64,000 bases of DNA from Halobacteroidaceae bacterium (GCA_003554585.1 PWGV01000025.1:1-64000), one strand, 5' to 3'; counted from the first letter of the stretch, positions 40,373-50,649 are shown. The notes: generated by a model not told the origin, from the sequence alone. Program-made: numbers and translations.

Positions 40373-40951
40373 ATGAAAAAAGAAGAAATAATGCAGAGAC
40401 TTGAAAAATTCGGAGTACTCCAGGAGGGACATTTCTTGCTTTCCTCGGGTTTGCACAGCGACAAGTACCTGCAGTGTGCCCAAATTTTACAATACCCTGA
40501 ACAGGCAGAAAAACTGGGAGCAGCGCTGGCCCAGAAATTTTCCGTTCAAAAAATTGACCTGGTAGTTGGTCCAGCTCTGGGTGGTGTGGTTTTTGCCCAC
40601 GAGGTGGCCCGGAGTATTGGTTGCAGGGGGATTTTCACCGAGCGTAAAGATGGGATAATGCAATTGCGCAGGGGTTTTTCCATTGAACCTGGGAACCGGG
40701 TTTTAATTGTGGAAGACGTTGTTACCACCGGTAAATCTGCCCTGGAAGTTTTGGAAGTTGTGAAAAATGAAGGCGCAGAAATAGCAGGAATAGGTTCTAT
40801 TGTAGATCGAAGCCCCCAGGATTTTGAAATGCCAGTTCCTTTCCAGGCCCTGTTGCGAGTTGAAGTAGAAATTTACTCCCCCCGAGATTGCCCCCTTTGC
40901 GAGCAGGGCCTACCCCTGGTTAAGCCTGGAAGCCGGGAGAGTAAGAGCTGA
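40373..40951 (+). CDS. pyrE: Orotate phosphoribosyltransferase
   Basis: GHFLLSSGLHSDKYLQ, VLIVEDVVTTGKS. Confidence 0.96.
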   Translation: MKKEEIMQRLEKFGVLQEGHFLLSSGLHSDKYLQCAQILQYPEQAEKLGAALAQKFSVQKIDLVVGPALGGVVFAHEVARSIGCRGIFTERKDGIMQLRRGFSIEPGNRVLIVEDVVTTGKSALEVLEVVKNEGAEIAGIGSIVDRSPQDFEMPVPFQALLRVEVEIYSPRDCPLCEQGLPLVKPGSRESKS

Positions 40952-40952
40952 T

Positions 40953-41804
40953 TTGGCTTTTCTACTATTTTTTATTGATGGTTTGGGGTTGAACAATAAC
41001 TCGAAAACAAACCCCATCATGCAGAACAATTTTCCTCGTTTAAAGGAGATAATAACTGGAAAAGGTACAGGTAGTCTGATGATCACTGACCCTTCCCTCG
41101 ACTGCCCTGGGTTACCCCAGAGTGCTACCGGGCAGACCGCTCTCCTGACTGGAGAAAATCCGATCTCACTGGTGGGAGGACACCGCAGCGGTTTTCCAGG
41201 TCCCACCCTGATATCCTTAATTAAGGAAAAATCCCTGCTGAAAAAGGTTCAGGAAAAAGGTTATAAAAGTACTTTTGTCAATGCCTACACCAGGGAATTT
41301 ACCTGGGAAAATGTCCGCAGGGCTTCAGTAACTACTTATACTGTCCTTGCAGCAGGCCAGAATTTTAGGACCCTTGAAGCTTTAAGAAATAAAAAGGCTG
41401 TATATCAGGAATTTACCAATAAACAACTCCGGGAAAGAGGCTACGATGTTCCTCTATGGTCACCGGAAGAAGCAGGAGAGGTTTTATTGAATGTTGCCTC
41501 GGAAAATGATTTTTCTATTTTCGAGTTTTTTCAAACAGATATCGCCGGGCATCGCAATGACCCCAGTTTCACCCGGATAATTCTCGGAAATCTGGAAGAA
41601 TTTTTAGAGAGTATAATAGAAAAAATCCCGGGAAAATTAACCCTGATTATTACAAGTGACCATGGAAACATAGAAGATTTTTCGACCCATCTTCATACAA
41701 AGAATCCAGTCCCCGCCTATGTAATGGGGAAGAATAGCCACCTTTTCAGGGAGGTTAAGGGAATAACCGATATCGCTCCAATCATAATTAAGGGATTACC
41801 TTAA
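40953..41804 (+). CDS. Metalloenzyme-superfamily (alkaline phosphatase / phosphoglyceromutase-like) protein
   Basis: FFIDGLGL, SATGQTALLTG, DIAGHRND, ITSDHGNIED metal-ligand motifs. Confidence 0.8.
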   Translation: MAFLLFFIDGLGLNNNSKTNPIMQNNFPRLKEIITGKGTGSLMITDPSLDCPGLPQSATGQTALLTGENPISLVGGHRSGFPGPTLISLIKEKSLLKKVQEKGYKSTFVNAYTREFTWENVRRASVTTYTVLAAGQNFRTLEALRNKKAVYQEFTNKQLRERGYDVPLWSPEEAGEVLLNVASENDFSIFEFFQTDIAGHRNDPSFTRIILGNLEEFLESIIEKIPGKLTLIITSDHGNIEDFSTHLHTKNPVPAYVMGKNSHLFREVKGITDIAPIIIKGLP

Positions 41805-41923
41805 AAAGTTTTCTTGATTAAGAAGGTTTTTGTTAGCATTAAAGAGAAAAAATAGAGAGATATGGGATAAACAAATTAGCCTTTTCCCTCTACTATATTT
41901 TTTAATAAGGATGGTGGTTTTTA

Positions 41924-43999
41924 GTGAAGGTTTCTAAACCTGAAGACATCAGAAACATTGCTTTGCTTTCCCACGGCAGTGTGGGAAAAACTTCGTTGCT
42001 GGAAGCTATGCTTTTTCATAGTGGAGCAACCAATCGTCTGGGTAAGGTCGAAGAAGGGACTACAGTGTCCGACTTCACCCCCGAAGAAAAAAACAAAGGG
42101 ATTTCTATCAATGCCACTTACATCCCTCTTTATCGGGATGGGATTAAATTTAATATGATCGATACTCCCGGTTATATCGATTTCATTGGTGAAGTGCATG
42201 GTGCCCTCCGGGTGGTTGATAGTTCTATTGTTATGGTTTGCGCGGCATCGGGAGTAGAGGTAAATACTCATCGAGTCTGGAAAATGGCTGATGATGCAAA
42301 TCTTCCTCGCCTGGTTTTCATTAACAAGATGGACAGGGAAAGTGCTGATTTCCGGGGCGCTTTAAGCCAGGTCCAGGAAAACTTTGGCAATGGGGTTCTT
42401 CCCCTTTTCATACCCATGGGCGTTGAAGATAACTTCAAGGGAGTAATTGACCTTTTCAGCGGGAAAGTTCATGTTTACGAAGATTGGGGTAAATATAAGG
42501 TTGAGGATATTCCCGACGAGTACGCAGATGACTACGAGGAATTCCACACGGAAATGGTGGAAAGCCTGGCTGAAGTGGACGATGAATTGATGATGAAATA
42601 CCTGGAAGAAGAAGAATTGAGCAAAGAAGAACTGGAAAACGCCCTGGAAAAAGGTGTGCGGGAAGGGAAATTAATACCGGTTTTTGCCGGCTCAGTTAAT
42701 AAGGGTATCGGGGTTGATGAAATTCTAAAACTTGCTCTCAGGGTGCTTCCATCACCTGTTGACCGGGGGCCGTTTAAAGGTGTTCTTCCCGATAGTGAGG
42801 ATGAGGTGGAACGTAAACCATCCCTTGATGAACCCCCATGCGCCCTGGTGGCCAAAACAATGGTTGACACTTATGTAGGAAGGCTATCAATTTTCCGTGT
42901 TTTCTCCGGGAAAATAACCATAGACTCCGAAATTTACAATTCCAACAAAGAAGAAAGTGAAAAAATTGCCAAGCTTTATAATCAAAAGGGGAAAGACCAG
43001 GAAAATGTCGATGAAGTAATTGCAGGAGATATTGGAGCAGTCGCCAAACTGCAGCATACTGGAACCGGTGATACCCTTTGTGAAAAAGAAAACCCGATTA
43101 TTCTTCCCGAAATTAAGTTTCCCAAGCCCAACCTTTCCCTGGCAGCCCATCCCAAGGGAGAAGGGGACGAAGATAAAATTAGTACCGCGTTAAATCGCTT
43201 CGCAGAGGAAGATCCAACTTTTGCCGTTTTCCACGATCCCGAAACAAACGAACTCGTTGTTTCTGGAATGGGAACAATGCACCTGGATGTGGTTAAGGAT
43301 GTAAGTAAGCGGAAATTTGGGGTTGATTTCGAAACAACTGCTCCCAAGATTGCTTACAAAGAAACCATCCAGAAAAAAATTGAAGTTGAAGAAAAACATA
43401 AAAAACAAACCGGTGGAAGAGGGCAGTACGGACACGTCCATCTTCGACTTGAACCCCTGCCCCGGGGAAGTGGTTTTGAGTTTAAAGAGGAAATTTTCGG
43501 AGGGGCAATTCCCAACCAGTTTATCCCCGGAGTTGAAAAGGGTGTTCGGGAAGCAATGAAAGAAGGAGTACTCGCCGGATACCAGGTTGTTGATTTTAAA
43601 GCCACTGTTTTTGATGGCTCCTATCACCCTGTTGACTCTTCGGAAATGGCTTTTAAACTTGCTGCTTCCAAGGCCTTTAAAAAAGCAGTACAAAATTCTG
43701 ATCCTGTTCTTCTGGAACCGATTATGGAAGTCCGGGTCGAAGTATCAGAAGAGAACATGGGTGATGTTATCGGCGACCTGAACAGTAAGCGGGGCAAAAT
43801 TCTGGGTATGGATCCCCAGGACGGATTGCAAATTATTAAAGCCAACGTTCCACTTGCTGAAATGGCCAACTATGCCAATGACCTTAAATCAATTACCGGT
43901 GGCCAGGGAACATTTAGCATGAAAGTTGCTTACTACGACAAGGTCCCGCCCCGTGAAACCGAACAAATTATTGCGCAGTCTAAAAAGGATGAGGAATAA
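41924..43999 (+). CDS. Elongation factor G-like GTPase (FusA2 type)
   Basis: G1 SHGSVGKTSL, DTPGYIDF, NKMDRES; EF-G domain architecture. Confidence 0.93.
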   Translation: MKVSKPEDIRNIALLSHGSVGKTSLLEAMLFHSGATNRLGKVEEGTTVSDFTPEEKNKGISINATYIPLYRDGIKFNMIDTPGYIDFIGEVHGALRVVDSSIVMVCAASGVEVNTHRVWKMADDANLPRLVFINKMDRESADFRGALSQVQENFGNGVLPLFIPMGVEDNFKGVIDLFSGKVHVYEDWGKYKVEDIPDEYADDYEEFHTEMVESLAEVDDELMMKYLEEEELSKEELENALEKGVREGKLIPVFAGSVNKGIGVDEILKLALRVLPSPVDRGPFKGVLPDSEDEVERKPSLDEPPCALVAKTMVDTYVGRLSIFRVFSGKITIDSEIYNSNKEESEKIAKLYNQKGKDQENVDEVIAGDIGAVAKLQHTGTGDTLCEKENPIILPEIKFPKPNLSLAAHPKGEGDEDKISTALNRFAEEDPTFAVFHDPETNELVVSGMGTMHLDVVKDVSKRKFGVDFETTAPKIAYKETIQKKIEVEEKHKKQTGGRGQYGHVHLRLEPLPRGSGFEFKEEIFGGAIPNQFIPGVEKGVREAMKEGVLAGYQVVDFKATVFDGSYHPVDSSEMAFKLAASKAFKKAVQNSDPVLLEPIMEVRVEVSEENMGDVIGDLNSKRGKILGMDPQDGLQIIKANVPLAEMANYANDLKSITGGQGTFSMKVAYYDKVPPRETEQIIAQSKKDEE

Positions 44000-44030
44000 G
44001 CCTCTTATGAGGCTTTTTCCTCTTTTTTTT
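44000..44030 (+). terminator. Terminator after fusA2-like gene
   Basis: gcctcttatgaggc followed by ttttcctctttttttt. Confidence 0.7.
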
Positions 44031-44043
44031 GAGGAGGGATTAC

Positions 44044-45483
44044 GTGGAACGCTGGAAGAAGCTGATAAAAAAGGCGCTGGAAGCTGGAGCGGATTATGCT
44101 GATTTGCGTTATATTGAGAACGAAAAACAAGGTATCAGATGCAAAAATGGAAAAATTGAAGACTTGAATCTGGGGGAAGACCGGGGAGTAGGGTTACGAG
44201 TTTGGGTTAATGGAAGTTGGGGATTTGCCAGCATGAGCCTGTCCGAAGGAAATCTTGATACAGCCGATCAATTATCCGAGGAAGCGGTTGCCCTGGCTCG
44301 AGCGGCGAATAAAGGGCAACCTCCCAGGGATCTTGCCCCTGTTGAACCTGCTAAAACCGAGTTTACTACTGAAATTAAAGAAGACCCCTTCGATGTCTCC
44401 CTGGATGAGAAGATTGAACTACTGCAAAAAGCTCATCAGGGAATGAAGGGAGAAAAAATTTTTCTAACTACTGGAAATATCGATTGCCAGAGAGAAAAGA
44501 AGTTATTTATTTCCTCGGAAGGATCAGAAATAGAACAGACCTTTTACAGGACTGGAGCCGGAATTAGCGCAATGAGTACTGATGGAAAAGACCGCCAAAT
44601 ACGGTCTTATCCCAGTGCATTTGGCGGCAATTACGCTCAGAAAGGTTTCGAATTTATCAGGGAAATGGATTTAGAAGTGGAATCCGATAGGGTTCGAAAA
44701 GAAGCAGAAGAGCTTTTAACTGCAGAACAATGTCCCGAAGGAGAAATGACCCTTATCCTCGGAGGGTGTCAGCTGGGGTTGCAGGTTCACGAATCGTGTG
44801 GGCATCCCATCGAACTGGATCGAGTCCTGGGGACCGAGGCAGCTTTTGCAGGAACAAGCTTTTTGACTCCGGAGAACCTGAAAGAATTGGCTTATGGTTC
44901 AGAATTAGTTAATATCTATGCTGACGCTACGATAACTGGAGCCCTGGGCAGCTTTGCCTATGATGATGAGGGTGTTCCCGGCCAGCGAGTTCCCATTGTC
45001 AAAAACGGACGCTTTGAAAACTATTTAACCTCTCGAGAAACTGCACCGGTTTTAAAGCAGAAAAGCAATGGGACCATGAGAGCTATTGGCTGGAGTAATT
45101 TCCCCATCATCCGCATGACGAATATTAATCTCGAACCGGGGAATTCTTCCCGCGAGGAATTAATTCAAGGGACCGAGAAGGGCATTCTTTTGGATATGAT
45201 TAAATCCTGGAGTATTGATGATAAAAGGATAAATTTTCAATTTGGAACAGAGATCGGTTGGCTAATTGAAGATGGAAAAATTAAGGGCATGATAAAAAAC
45301 CCGACCTATACGGGGAGCACTCTTCCTTTCTGGCGTTCCTGCGATGGAATAGCTGGTTCAGCGGAATGGAAGATGTGGGGTGTTCCCAACTGCGGGAAAG
45401 GCGAACCCATGCAGGCCGCACCGGTAGGTCATGGAGCTTCCTATGCCAGGTTTAGAAACATAAAGGTAGGTGTCAGCCGATGA
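44044..45483 (+). CDS. tldD: TldD metalloprotease family
   Basis: HESCGHPIELDR (HExxxH); GTG at 44044 after gaggaggg (track start 44029). Confidence 0.95.
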   Translation: MERWKKLIKKALEAGADYADLRYIENEKQGIRCKNGKIEDLNLGEDRGVGLRVWVNGSWGFASMSLSEGNLDTADQLSEEAVALARAANKGQPPRDLAPVEPAKTEFTTEIKEDPFDVSLDEKIELLQKAHQGMKGEKIFLTTGNIDCQREKKLFISSEGSEIEQTFYRTGAGISAMSTDGKDRQIRSYPSAFGGNYAQKGFEFIREMDLEVESDRVRKEAEELLTAEQCPEGEMTLILGGCQLGLQVHESCGHPIELDRVLGTEAAFAGTSFLTPENLKELAYGSELVNIYADATITGALGSFAYDDEGVPGQRVPIVKNGRFENYLTSRETAPVLKQKSNGTMRAIGWSNFPIIRMTNINLEPGNSSREELIQGTEKGILLDMIKSWSIDDKRINFQFGTEIGWLIEDGKIKGMIKNPTYTGSTLPFWRSCDGIAGSAEWKMWGVPNCGKGEPMQAAPVGHGASYARFRNIKVGVSR

Positions 45484-46817
45484 AAAGGGAAGAATTGAAA
45501 AAAATGGTTGCTGAATCTCCGGCAGAACATACCGAAATATTCTGCCAGCAGGGAAATCTCAAACTTTCCCGTTTTGCAGAATCAATCATCCACCAAAATA
45601 TTAGCCAGGAAACAACAAATCTTACCGTGGTTGTTCATGACCAAAAACGCAAGGGGAGTGCAAGCACAACGGACCCAAGCCCTGCTTCAGTGCGACAGGC
45701 AATAGAAAGAGCCCAAAAAGCCGCAAGTTTTCAAAAACCGGACCTTGACTTCCCGGGGCTACCTTTTTCGGAAGAAATCGCTCCTGATTTACCTTCATAT
45801 TCCGAAAAAACAGCCAACTGTAGCCCTGAAAAAAGGGCGAAAGGAATTGCAGAGGTTAGGAGTATTGGTGAAAGGGAAGGTTTTAAAGGGTTTGGAACTT
45901 TTTCAACTCAAGCCAACAGATATATTTCCCTGAATTCCAGTGGGAACTACCGGGAATGGGAAACTTCCCAGGCGTTTTTAAAGGTCTTATATATGGGGGG
46001 GCCTGGAGGTGGAGAAGGTTTTGCCCAGGATGTTCAGGTAAATGTTGATGATTTAAAAATTGCTGAAGTTGCTGAGAAGGCTGCAAAAAAATGTGCAGCC
46101 ACTCAGGGAAGAGAGTCCCTTCAGCCGGGTGAGTATACGGTGATCCTGGAACCCCTTGCTGTTTGCGAGTTGCTTGGTTACCTTAGTTTCATTGGTTTTA
46201 ATGGACTTGCCTGTAATGAAGGCAGAAGTTTTTTCACAGGAAAGATCGGGGAACAGGTCATGGCAGAGAGTATTTCCATAATTGATGACCCCTATGACGA
46301 AAATGGTTTGCCCTTTCCCTATGATGGAGAGGGGATGCCCAAAAGACCAATTCCTCTCGTAGAAGAAGGGGTTTACAAGAATTATGTTTACGATCATTAT
46401 TTAGCTAAAAAAGAGGATAGAAAATCAACCGGGCATGGCCTACCTCCCGGTTTCAGGACATTTGGGGCGATGCCTATGCACCTTAAAATGAGATCCGGGG
46501 AAGAGACCAAGGATCAACTCCTGCAAAAAGTGGAAAAAGGAGTTCTGGTCACAAGGTTCCATTACGTAGGAGTAATTCACCCGCAAAAGACTATAATAAC
46601 CGGTTTAACCAGGGATGGCACCTTCTGGGTGGGAAATGGAAAAATTGAGCATGCACTCAAAAATCTGAGATTTACCCAGAACATAATTGAAGCACTGAAG
46701 AAAGTAGTTGGGGTGGGAGATAGCCTCGGAAAAATGCCCTTCCAAATTGGGGCTCCTCAGGCACCTGCCCTGGTAATTGATGGATTTAATTTCACAGGAG
46801 TATCGGAGATGGAATAA
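45480..46817 (+). CDS. TldE/PmbA family protein
   Basis: TldD/PmbA C-terminal features 'GEYTVILEPLAVCELLGYL...'; overlaps tldD by 4 nt. Confidence 0.93.
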   Translation: MKREELKKMVAESPAEHTEIFCQQGNLKLSRFAESIIHQNISQETTNLTVVVHDQKRKGSASTTDPSPASVRQAIERAQKAASFQKPDLDFPGLPFSEEIAPDLPSYSEKTANCSPEKRAKGIAEVRSIGEREGFKGFGTFSTQANRYISLNSSGNYREWETSQAFLKVLYMGGPGGGEGFAQDVQVNVDDLKIAEVAEKAAKKCAATQGRESLQPGEYTVILEPLAVCELLGYLSFIGFNGLACNEGRSFFTGKIGEQVMAESISIIDDPYDENGLPFPYDGEGMPKRPIPLVEEGVYKNYVYDHYLAKKEDRKSTGHGLPPGFRTFGAMPMHLKMRSGEETKDQLLQKVEKGVLVTRFHYVGVIHPQKTIITGLTRDGTFWVGNGKIEHALKNLRFTQNIIEALKKVVGVGDSLGKMPFQIGAPQAPALVIDGFNFTGVSEME

Positions 46818-46822
46818 AAAAA

Positions 46823-46849
46823 GCACGGGGTAACCCGTGCCTTTTTTTA
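46823..46849. terminator. Bidirectional terminator between convergent genes
   Basis: A-run, gcacggggtaacccgtgc, T-run. Confidence 0.85.
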
Positions 46850-48523
46850 GGACTCAGGAAGCTCAGGTGGAGCAAGTATCGTCTGATAATTTTCATAGTG
46901 AACAAAACCGAGAGGACTTCCCTTGGGCTTTTTTAAATTTTTAACCTCGGTGTAGTCAACCGCAACTTTACTGTCCTGTTTACCTTTGCTGAAAAAGGCT
47001 GCCAGGGTTGCCGCTTTAAGCAGGTCCTCATCTTTTACAGCCACGTTGTCAGTTTTGATTATGACATGCGATCCAGGTATTTCCCGGGTATGGAACCACA
47101 AATCATGCGATTTTGCTTTCCGAAATAGCTCTTCGTTCTGGCGGTTGTTTCTGCCTACGAGAATTGTTTTCCCGTCGGAAGTTTCGAACTGGCGGGGCTT
47201 GCTTTTGACATCAGGGCTGCTTTTTTTCCGCCGGATGGGAATTACGCCTGTTTCTTTAAATTCCTCTTCTAATTCCCAAACTTCTCTCAGGGAATCCGCC
47301 TGGTCCAGGTAATGATTTGCTTCTTCCAGGTACCTTACCTCCCGCCGGGTTAAACCTATCTGTTTTTTGAGGTGTTTTAAGGCTTTTTTCTTTTTATGGT
47401 ATTTTTTGAAATATTGCTGGGCGTTGGCATGAGGGGAAAGTTCTGGCTTTATTTTAATTTCTATCGGGGTATTGTCCTGGTAATAATTGGGCAGTTCAAC
47501 TACCTGATCCCCTTTGTTTATTTTATGAGCGTAGGTGGTTAAAAGTTCTCCCTTCACCTTGAGAGTTTCACTTCCCCGTGCCTCCCGCAGGTCTTCCTGC
47601 AGCTTTTGTAATTTCCGTTCTTTTTTCTTCAGCTCTTTATTAACCATTTTTTGTAGTTGCTTCTTTTTTCCCTGAAGTTGATTTTTTTCCCAGCTTTGAA
47701 TTATGGTTGTCCCCAATAATCCGGACAGGGTAGGAAATTTTCTTTTTTCCATTTCCGGCCAGGCAACTGGTTCGAAGGGAAAAACTTCAAATAATTTTCC
47801 GTCTTCATATAGGGCAGTAGGGTGGGGTGGAGAGGTGTTGAGGAAATTTCCCAGCCAGGAAACAACTTCTTTGACTTTATCGAATTGATGATTTTCAAGA
47901 TTTCCAACCTTTTCTTCGGGATCAAGTTCAGCCCTAGCCACCAGGTCCCTTGCAGTTTTGGGACCAATTCCTTCAACATTATCAAATAACAATCTCCAGG
48001 TTTTTTTATCACTGTTTTTCTCTTTTAAAATTTCCCAGGGGATCTCCCAGGGATCGTATTTCCCCTGGGCAGGAGGGGGGTTATATGGTAACCCCGAACC
48101 GATGGGTCTTTGGCTTTCTTCTCCCTGGGGTTTTAAAGCTCCCAGAACTTTTCCTTCTTTTACCAGGGCTAAATTGGCATGCCGGCCCATCAATTCAACA
48201 ATCAACTGGTAGGAACCGAAATGGAAAACAAGCATTCTATCCAAGCCCCGTTGCTCAATTCTATCCAGGGGCATTCCCTGCAGGTACTTGCGGAGCAACA
48301 TGGTAAAGGAAGGGGGTTTAAGGGGGTTGTCCATATTATAATCTGCCAGAAAAATCCCCTGGTCAGAAGGGTGTAGAAAAATAAATAGGTTTTTATTTTT
48401 CTGCTGGGAGCGGAATTCAAAATTAACAACCTGCTGGTGGGGTTGATATATTTTGATGATATAGCCAGTTTCTAGTTCCCTCTGCAGCTCCTCTTTAGCC
48501 TTGTAAAGCATAACACCGTCCAT
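46847..48523 (-). CDS. rqcH: NFACT-family protein, Rqc2 homolog RqcH (fibronectin-binding-like)
   Basis: NFACT-N start MDGVMLYKAKEELQRELETGYI, C-terminal NFACT-R 'ILVGRNNRQNEELFRKAKSHDLWFHTREIPGSHVII'. Confidence 0.93.
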   Translation of the reverse strand: MDGVMLYKAKEELQRELETGYIIKIYQPHQQVVNFEFRSQQKNKNLFIFLHPSDQGIFLADYNMDNPLKPPSFTMLLRKYLQGMPLDRIEQRGLDRMLVFHFGSYQLIVELMGRHANLALVKEGKVLGALKPQGEESQRPIGSGLPYNPPPAQGKYDPWEIPWEILKEKNSDKKTWRLLFDNVEGIGPKTARDLVARAELDPEEKVGNLENHQFDKVKEVVSWLGNFLNTSPPHPTALYEDGKLFEVFPFEPVAWPEMEKRKFPTLSGLLGTTIIQSWEKNQLQGKKKQLQKMVNKELKKKERKLQKLQEDLREARGSETLKVKGELLTTYAHKINKGDQVVELPNYYQDNTPIEIKIKPELSPHANAQQYFKKYHKKKKALKHLKKQIGLTRREVRYLEEANHYLDQADSLREVWELEEEFKETGVIPIRRKKSSPDVKSKPRQFETSDGKTILVGRNNRQNEELFRKAKSHDLWFHTREIPGSHVIIKTDNVAVKDEDLLKAATLAAFFSKGKQDSKVAVDYTEVKNLKKPKGSPLGFVHYENYQTILAPPELPES

Positions 48524-48563
48524 GATAAAACTCCTCCCCGGATCACAACTCTGTATATGCTAT

Positions 48564-48591
48564 TATTTACTATTTGGGTGCCTATAGTCAA
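48564..48591 (-). promoter_or_regulatory. Possible rqcH promoter
   Basis: Reverse strand TTGACT - 16 nt - TAAATA. Confidence 0.45.
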
Positions 48592-48646
48592 GCGATAATT
48601 TTTCCGGGAAAAGTTAATCCGCCATTTTAAAACCTCGGACGAATTA

Positions 48647-48675
48647 TTGAAACACCACTTCTATTGTGGTATTAT
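48647..48675 (+). promoter_or_regulatory. Promoter of yicC-remA-gmk-rpoZ-coaBC
   Basis: TTGAAA - 17 nt - TATTAT. Confidence 0.7.
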
Positions 48676-48703
48676 CTAGAAGAATGCAGAGGAGGAGTGC
48701 CAA

Positions 48704-49564
48704 ATGAGAAGTATGACCGGGTATGGGATCGGGGTTGCCAAAAAAGGTCGCTGGATTTTTGAGGCCGAAATTAAAAGTGTAAATCACCGCAATCTTTCCC
48801 TTAATATTTATCTTCCGGGGGAATATTCTTCCCTGGATCCGCTGGTTAGATCAGTGGTGAAAGAGCGAATTGCCCGGGGCAGGGTTGACTTGAATATTAA
48901 CGTTGAGGTTGAAGAGGGGGAAGTTCCGGAGATTTCCCTGGACAACAACCTACTTCAAGCCTACAATCATGCCATCACCCAGGCTGTCGGCAGGGGAATG
49001 GTTAGCGAAGAATTCAAGCTTTCTCTTCCTGGAGTTTTGAGACAGAAAAAAACCCCTGAACTGGAAGAAGTAAAGAAAGTTCTCCAGGAATCTGTAAAAC
49101 AGGCCCTGGAACAATTAATTTTTATGCAGGAAAGAGAGGGGGAGACGCTGAAAAAGGAAATAGAAGAATATGCGAAAAAAATTGCGGAAATGGTGCAAAA
49201 TATAAAAGGAATATTGCCCGAAATCCAGAAAGAACATTATCATAAGCTAAAAAGCAAACTGGAGAGCTTTCTCGAGGAAAATGATTTCGCCGAAGAAAGA
49301 ATAATGATGGAAGCGGGGGTGTTAGCGGAGCGCAGCGATATTCAGGAAGAAATAGTCCGTTTGGAAAGCCATCTAGAACATTTAAGTGGGGCGTTACGGG
49401 AGAAAAATGCAGTTGGGAAAAAACTGGATTTTATTGCTCAGGAGATGCTCAGGGAAATTAACACCATCGGCTCCAAGATTAATAACAGTGAAGTCCTATA
49501 CAGGGTTATTGAGTTAAAAAGTTGGGTGGAAAAAATAAGGGAACAGGTTCAAAACATTTTATGA
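48704..49564 (+). CDS. YicC family endoribonuclease
   Basis: MRSMTGYG ... EIKSVNHRNLSLNIYLP; C-term INTIGSKINNSEV. Confidence 0.95.
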   Translation: MRSMTGYGIGVAKKGRWIFEAEIKSVNHRNLSLNIYLPGEYSSLDPLVRSVVKERIARGRVDLNINVEVEEGEVPEISLDNNLLQAYNHAITQAVGRGMVSEEFKLSLPGVLRQKKTPELEEVKKVLQESVKQALEQLIFMQEREGETLKKEIEEYAKKIAEMVQNIKGILPEIQKEHYHKLKSKLESFLEENDFAEERIMMEAGVLAERSDIQEEIVRLESHLEHLSGALREKNAVGKKLDFIAQEMLREINTIGSKINNSEVLYRVIELKSWVEKIREQVQNIL

Positions 49565-49584
49565 GTTTTCAGGAGGGATAATTA

Positions 49585-49839
49585 ATGGCTATTAAGCTTA
49601 TTAATATTGGTTTTGGAAATATTGTTGCAGCTAACAGGATTATCGCAATTGTAAGTCCTGAATCGGCTCCCATAAAAAGAATTATTCAGGAAGCCAGGGA
49701 ACAGGGACGCCTTGTGGATGCTACTTATGGCCGCCGGACTCGTGCAGTTGTAATTACCGATTCCGATCATATTATTCTCAGTGCAGTGCAACCGGAAACT
49801 GTTTCTCACCGTTTAGTCGATAAAGACGCTCCCCTGTAA
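49585..49839 (+). CDS. remA: DUF370 / RemA-like regulator
   Basis: [35 protein letters not shown]. Confidence 0.95.
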   Translation: MAIKLINIGFGNIVAANRIIAIVSPESAPIKRIIQEAREQGRLVDATYGRRTRAVVITDSDHIILSAVQPETVSHRLVDKDAPL

Positions 49840-49841
49840 AA

Positions 49842-50408
49842 ATGAAAGAGGGGAAATTATTTGTTCTTTCCGGACCTTCCGGGGTTGGGAAGGGAACAGT
49901 TCTCAGGGAATTATTGCGGCAAAGAGATGATTTAGTATATTCCGTTTCAGCAACAACCCGCCCGCCCCGCCCCGGAGAAATTCACGGTAAAGACTATTTT
50001 TTCCTTACCCCCGAGGATTTCCAAAAAGGTATTGAGGAGAACCGCTGGTTGGAGTGGGCCCGGGTTCACAATCACCTTTATGGAACTCCCCGGGATTTTG
50101 TCGAAAAGACTGTTCGGGCCGGAAAACACATTATACTGGAAATCGATGTCCAGGGAGCAAGACAGATAAAAAAGAAGTGTCCTGAAGGGGTTTTTATCTT
50201 TCTGGCTCCCCCAAGTTTAGAAGAACTGGCCCAACGTTTGGAGAAAAGAGGAACAGACTCCTCTCAAGAAAAAGAAATCCGTTTACAGAATGCACTTCAG
50301 GAAATGAAGGAGCAGGATGATTACCATTATATTGTTATCAATGATCAACTACAGGAAACTGTAGACCGAATAAAAAGAATTATTTGCGACGAGGAAAGGA
50401 GAAATTAA
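49842..50408 (+). CDS. gmk: Guanylate kinase
   Basis: LSGPSGVGKGTV, SATTRPPRPGE, GKDYFFL. Confidence 0.97.
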   Translation: MKEGKLFVLSGPSGVGKGTVLRELLRQRDDLVYSVSATTRPPRPGEIHGKDYFFLTPEDFQKGIEENRWLEWARVHNHLYGTPRDFVEKTVRAGKHIILEIDVQGARQIKKKCPEGVFIFLAPPSLEELAQRLEKRGTDSSQEKEIRLQNALQEMKEQDDYHYIVINDQLQETVDRIKRIICDEERRN

Positions 50409-50411
50409 AGG

Positions 50412-50633
50412 GTGGCTATTAACAAGCGGTTGAGTCATGAAAAATTAATGCAGAGAATTGACAGCCCCTATACCCTGGTTATTGCTGCTGCCAAAAGGGC
50501 TCGGGCCTTAAATGATGGAAGTCAACCCCTTATCGAGTATTCAAGCACTAATAAACCTGTAACGATAGCAATGAATGAAATAATAGCTGGGAAGGTAGAT
50601 TATATCCGGAAAAAGGTTGACAGTATTAAGTAA
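50412..50633 (+). CDS. rpoZ: RNA polymerase omega subunit
   Basis: Position after gmk; SPYTLVIAAAKRARALNDG, KPVTIAMNEIIAGKV. Confidence 0.93.
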   Translation: MAINKRLSHEKLMQRIDSPYTLVIAAAKRARALNDGSQPLIEYSSTNKPVTIAMNEIIAGKVDYIRKKVDSIK

Positions 50634-50649
50634 TTGAGGAGGGGGAATT

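Noticed and set aside
41805-41923. Possible terminator/promoter after the pyr operon (ttcttgattaagaaggttttt)
   Set aside because: Only a 5-bp AT-rich stem and no convincing -10; too weak to list as a feature.
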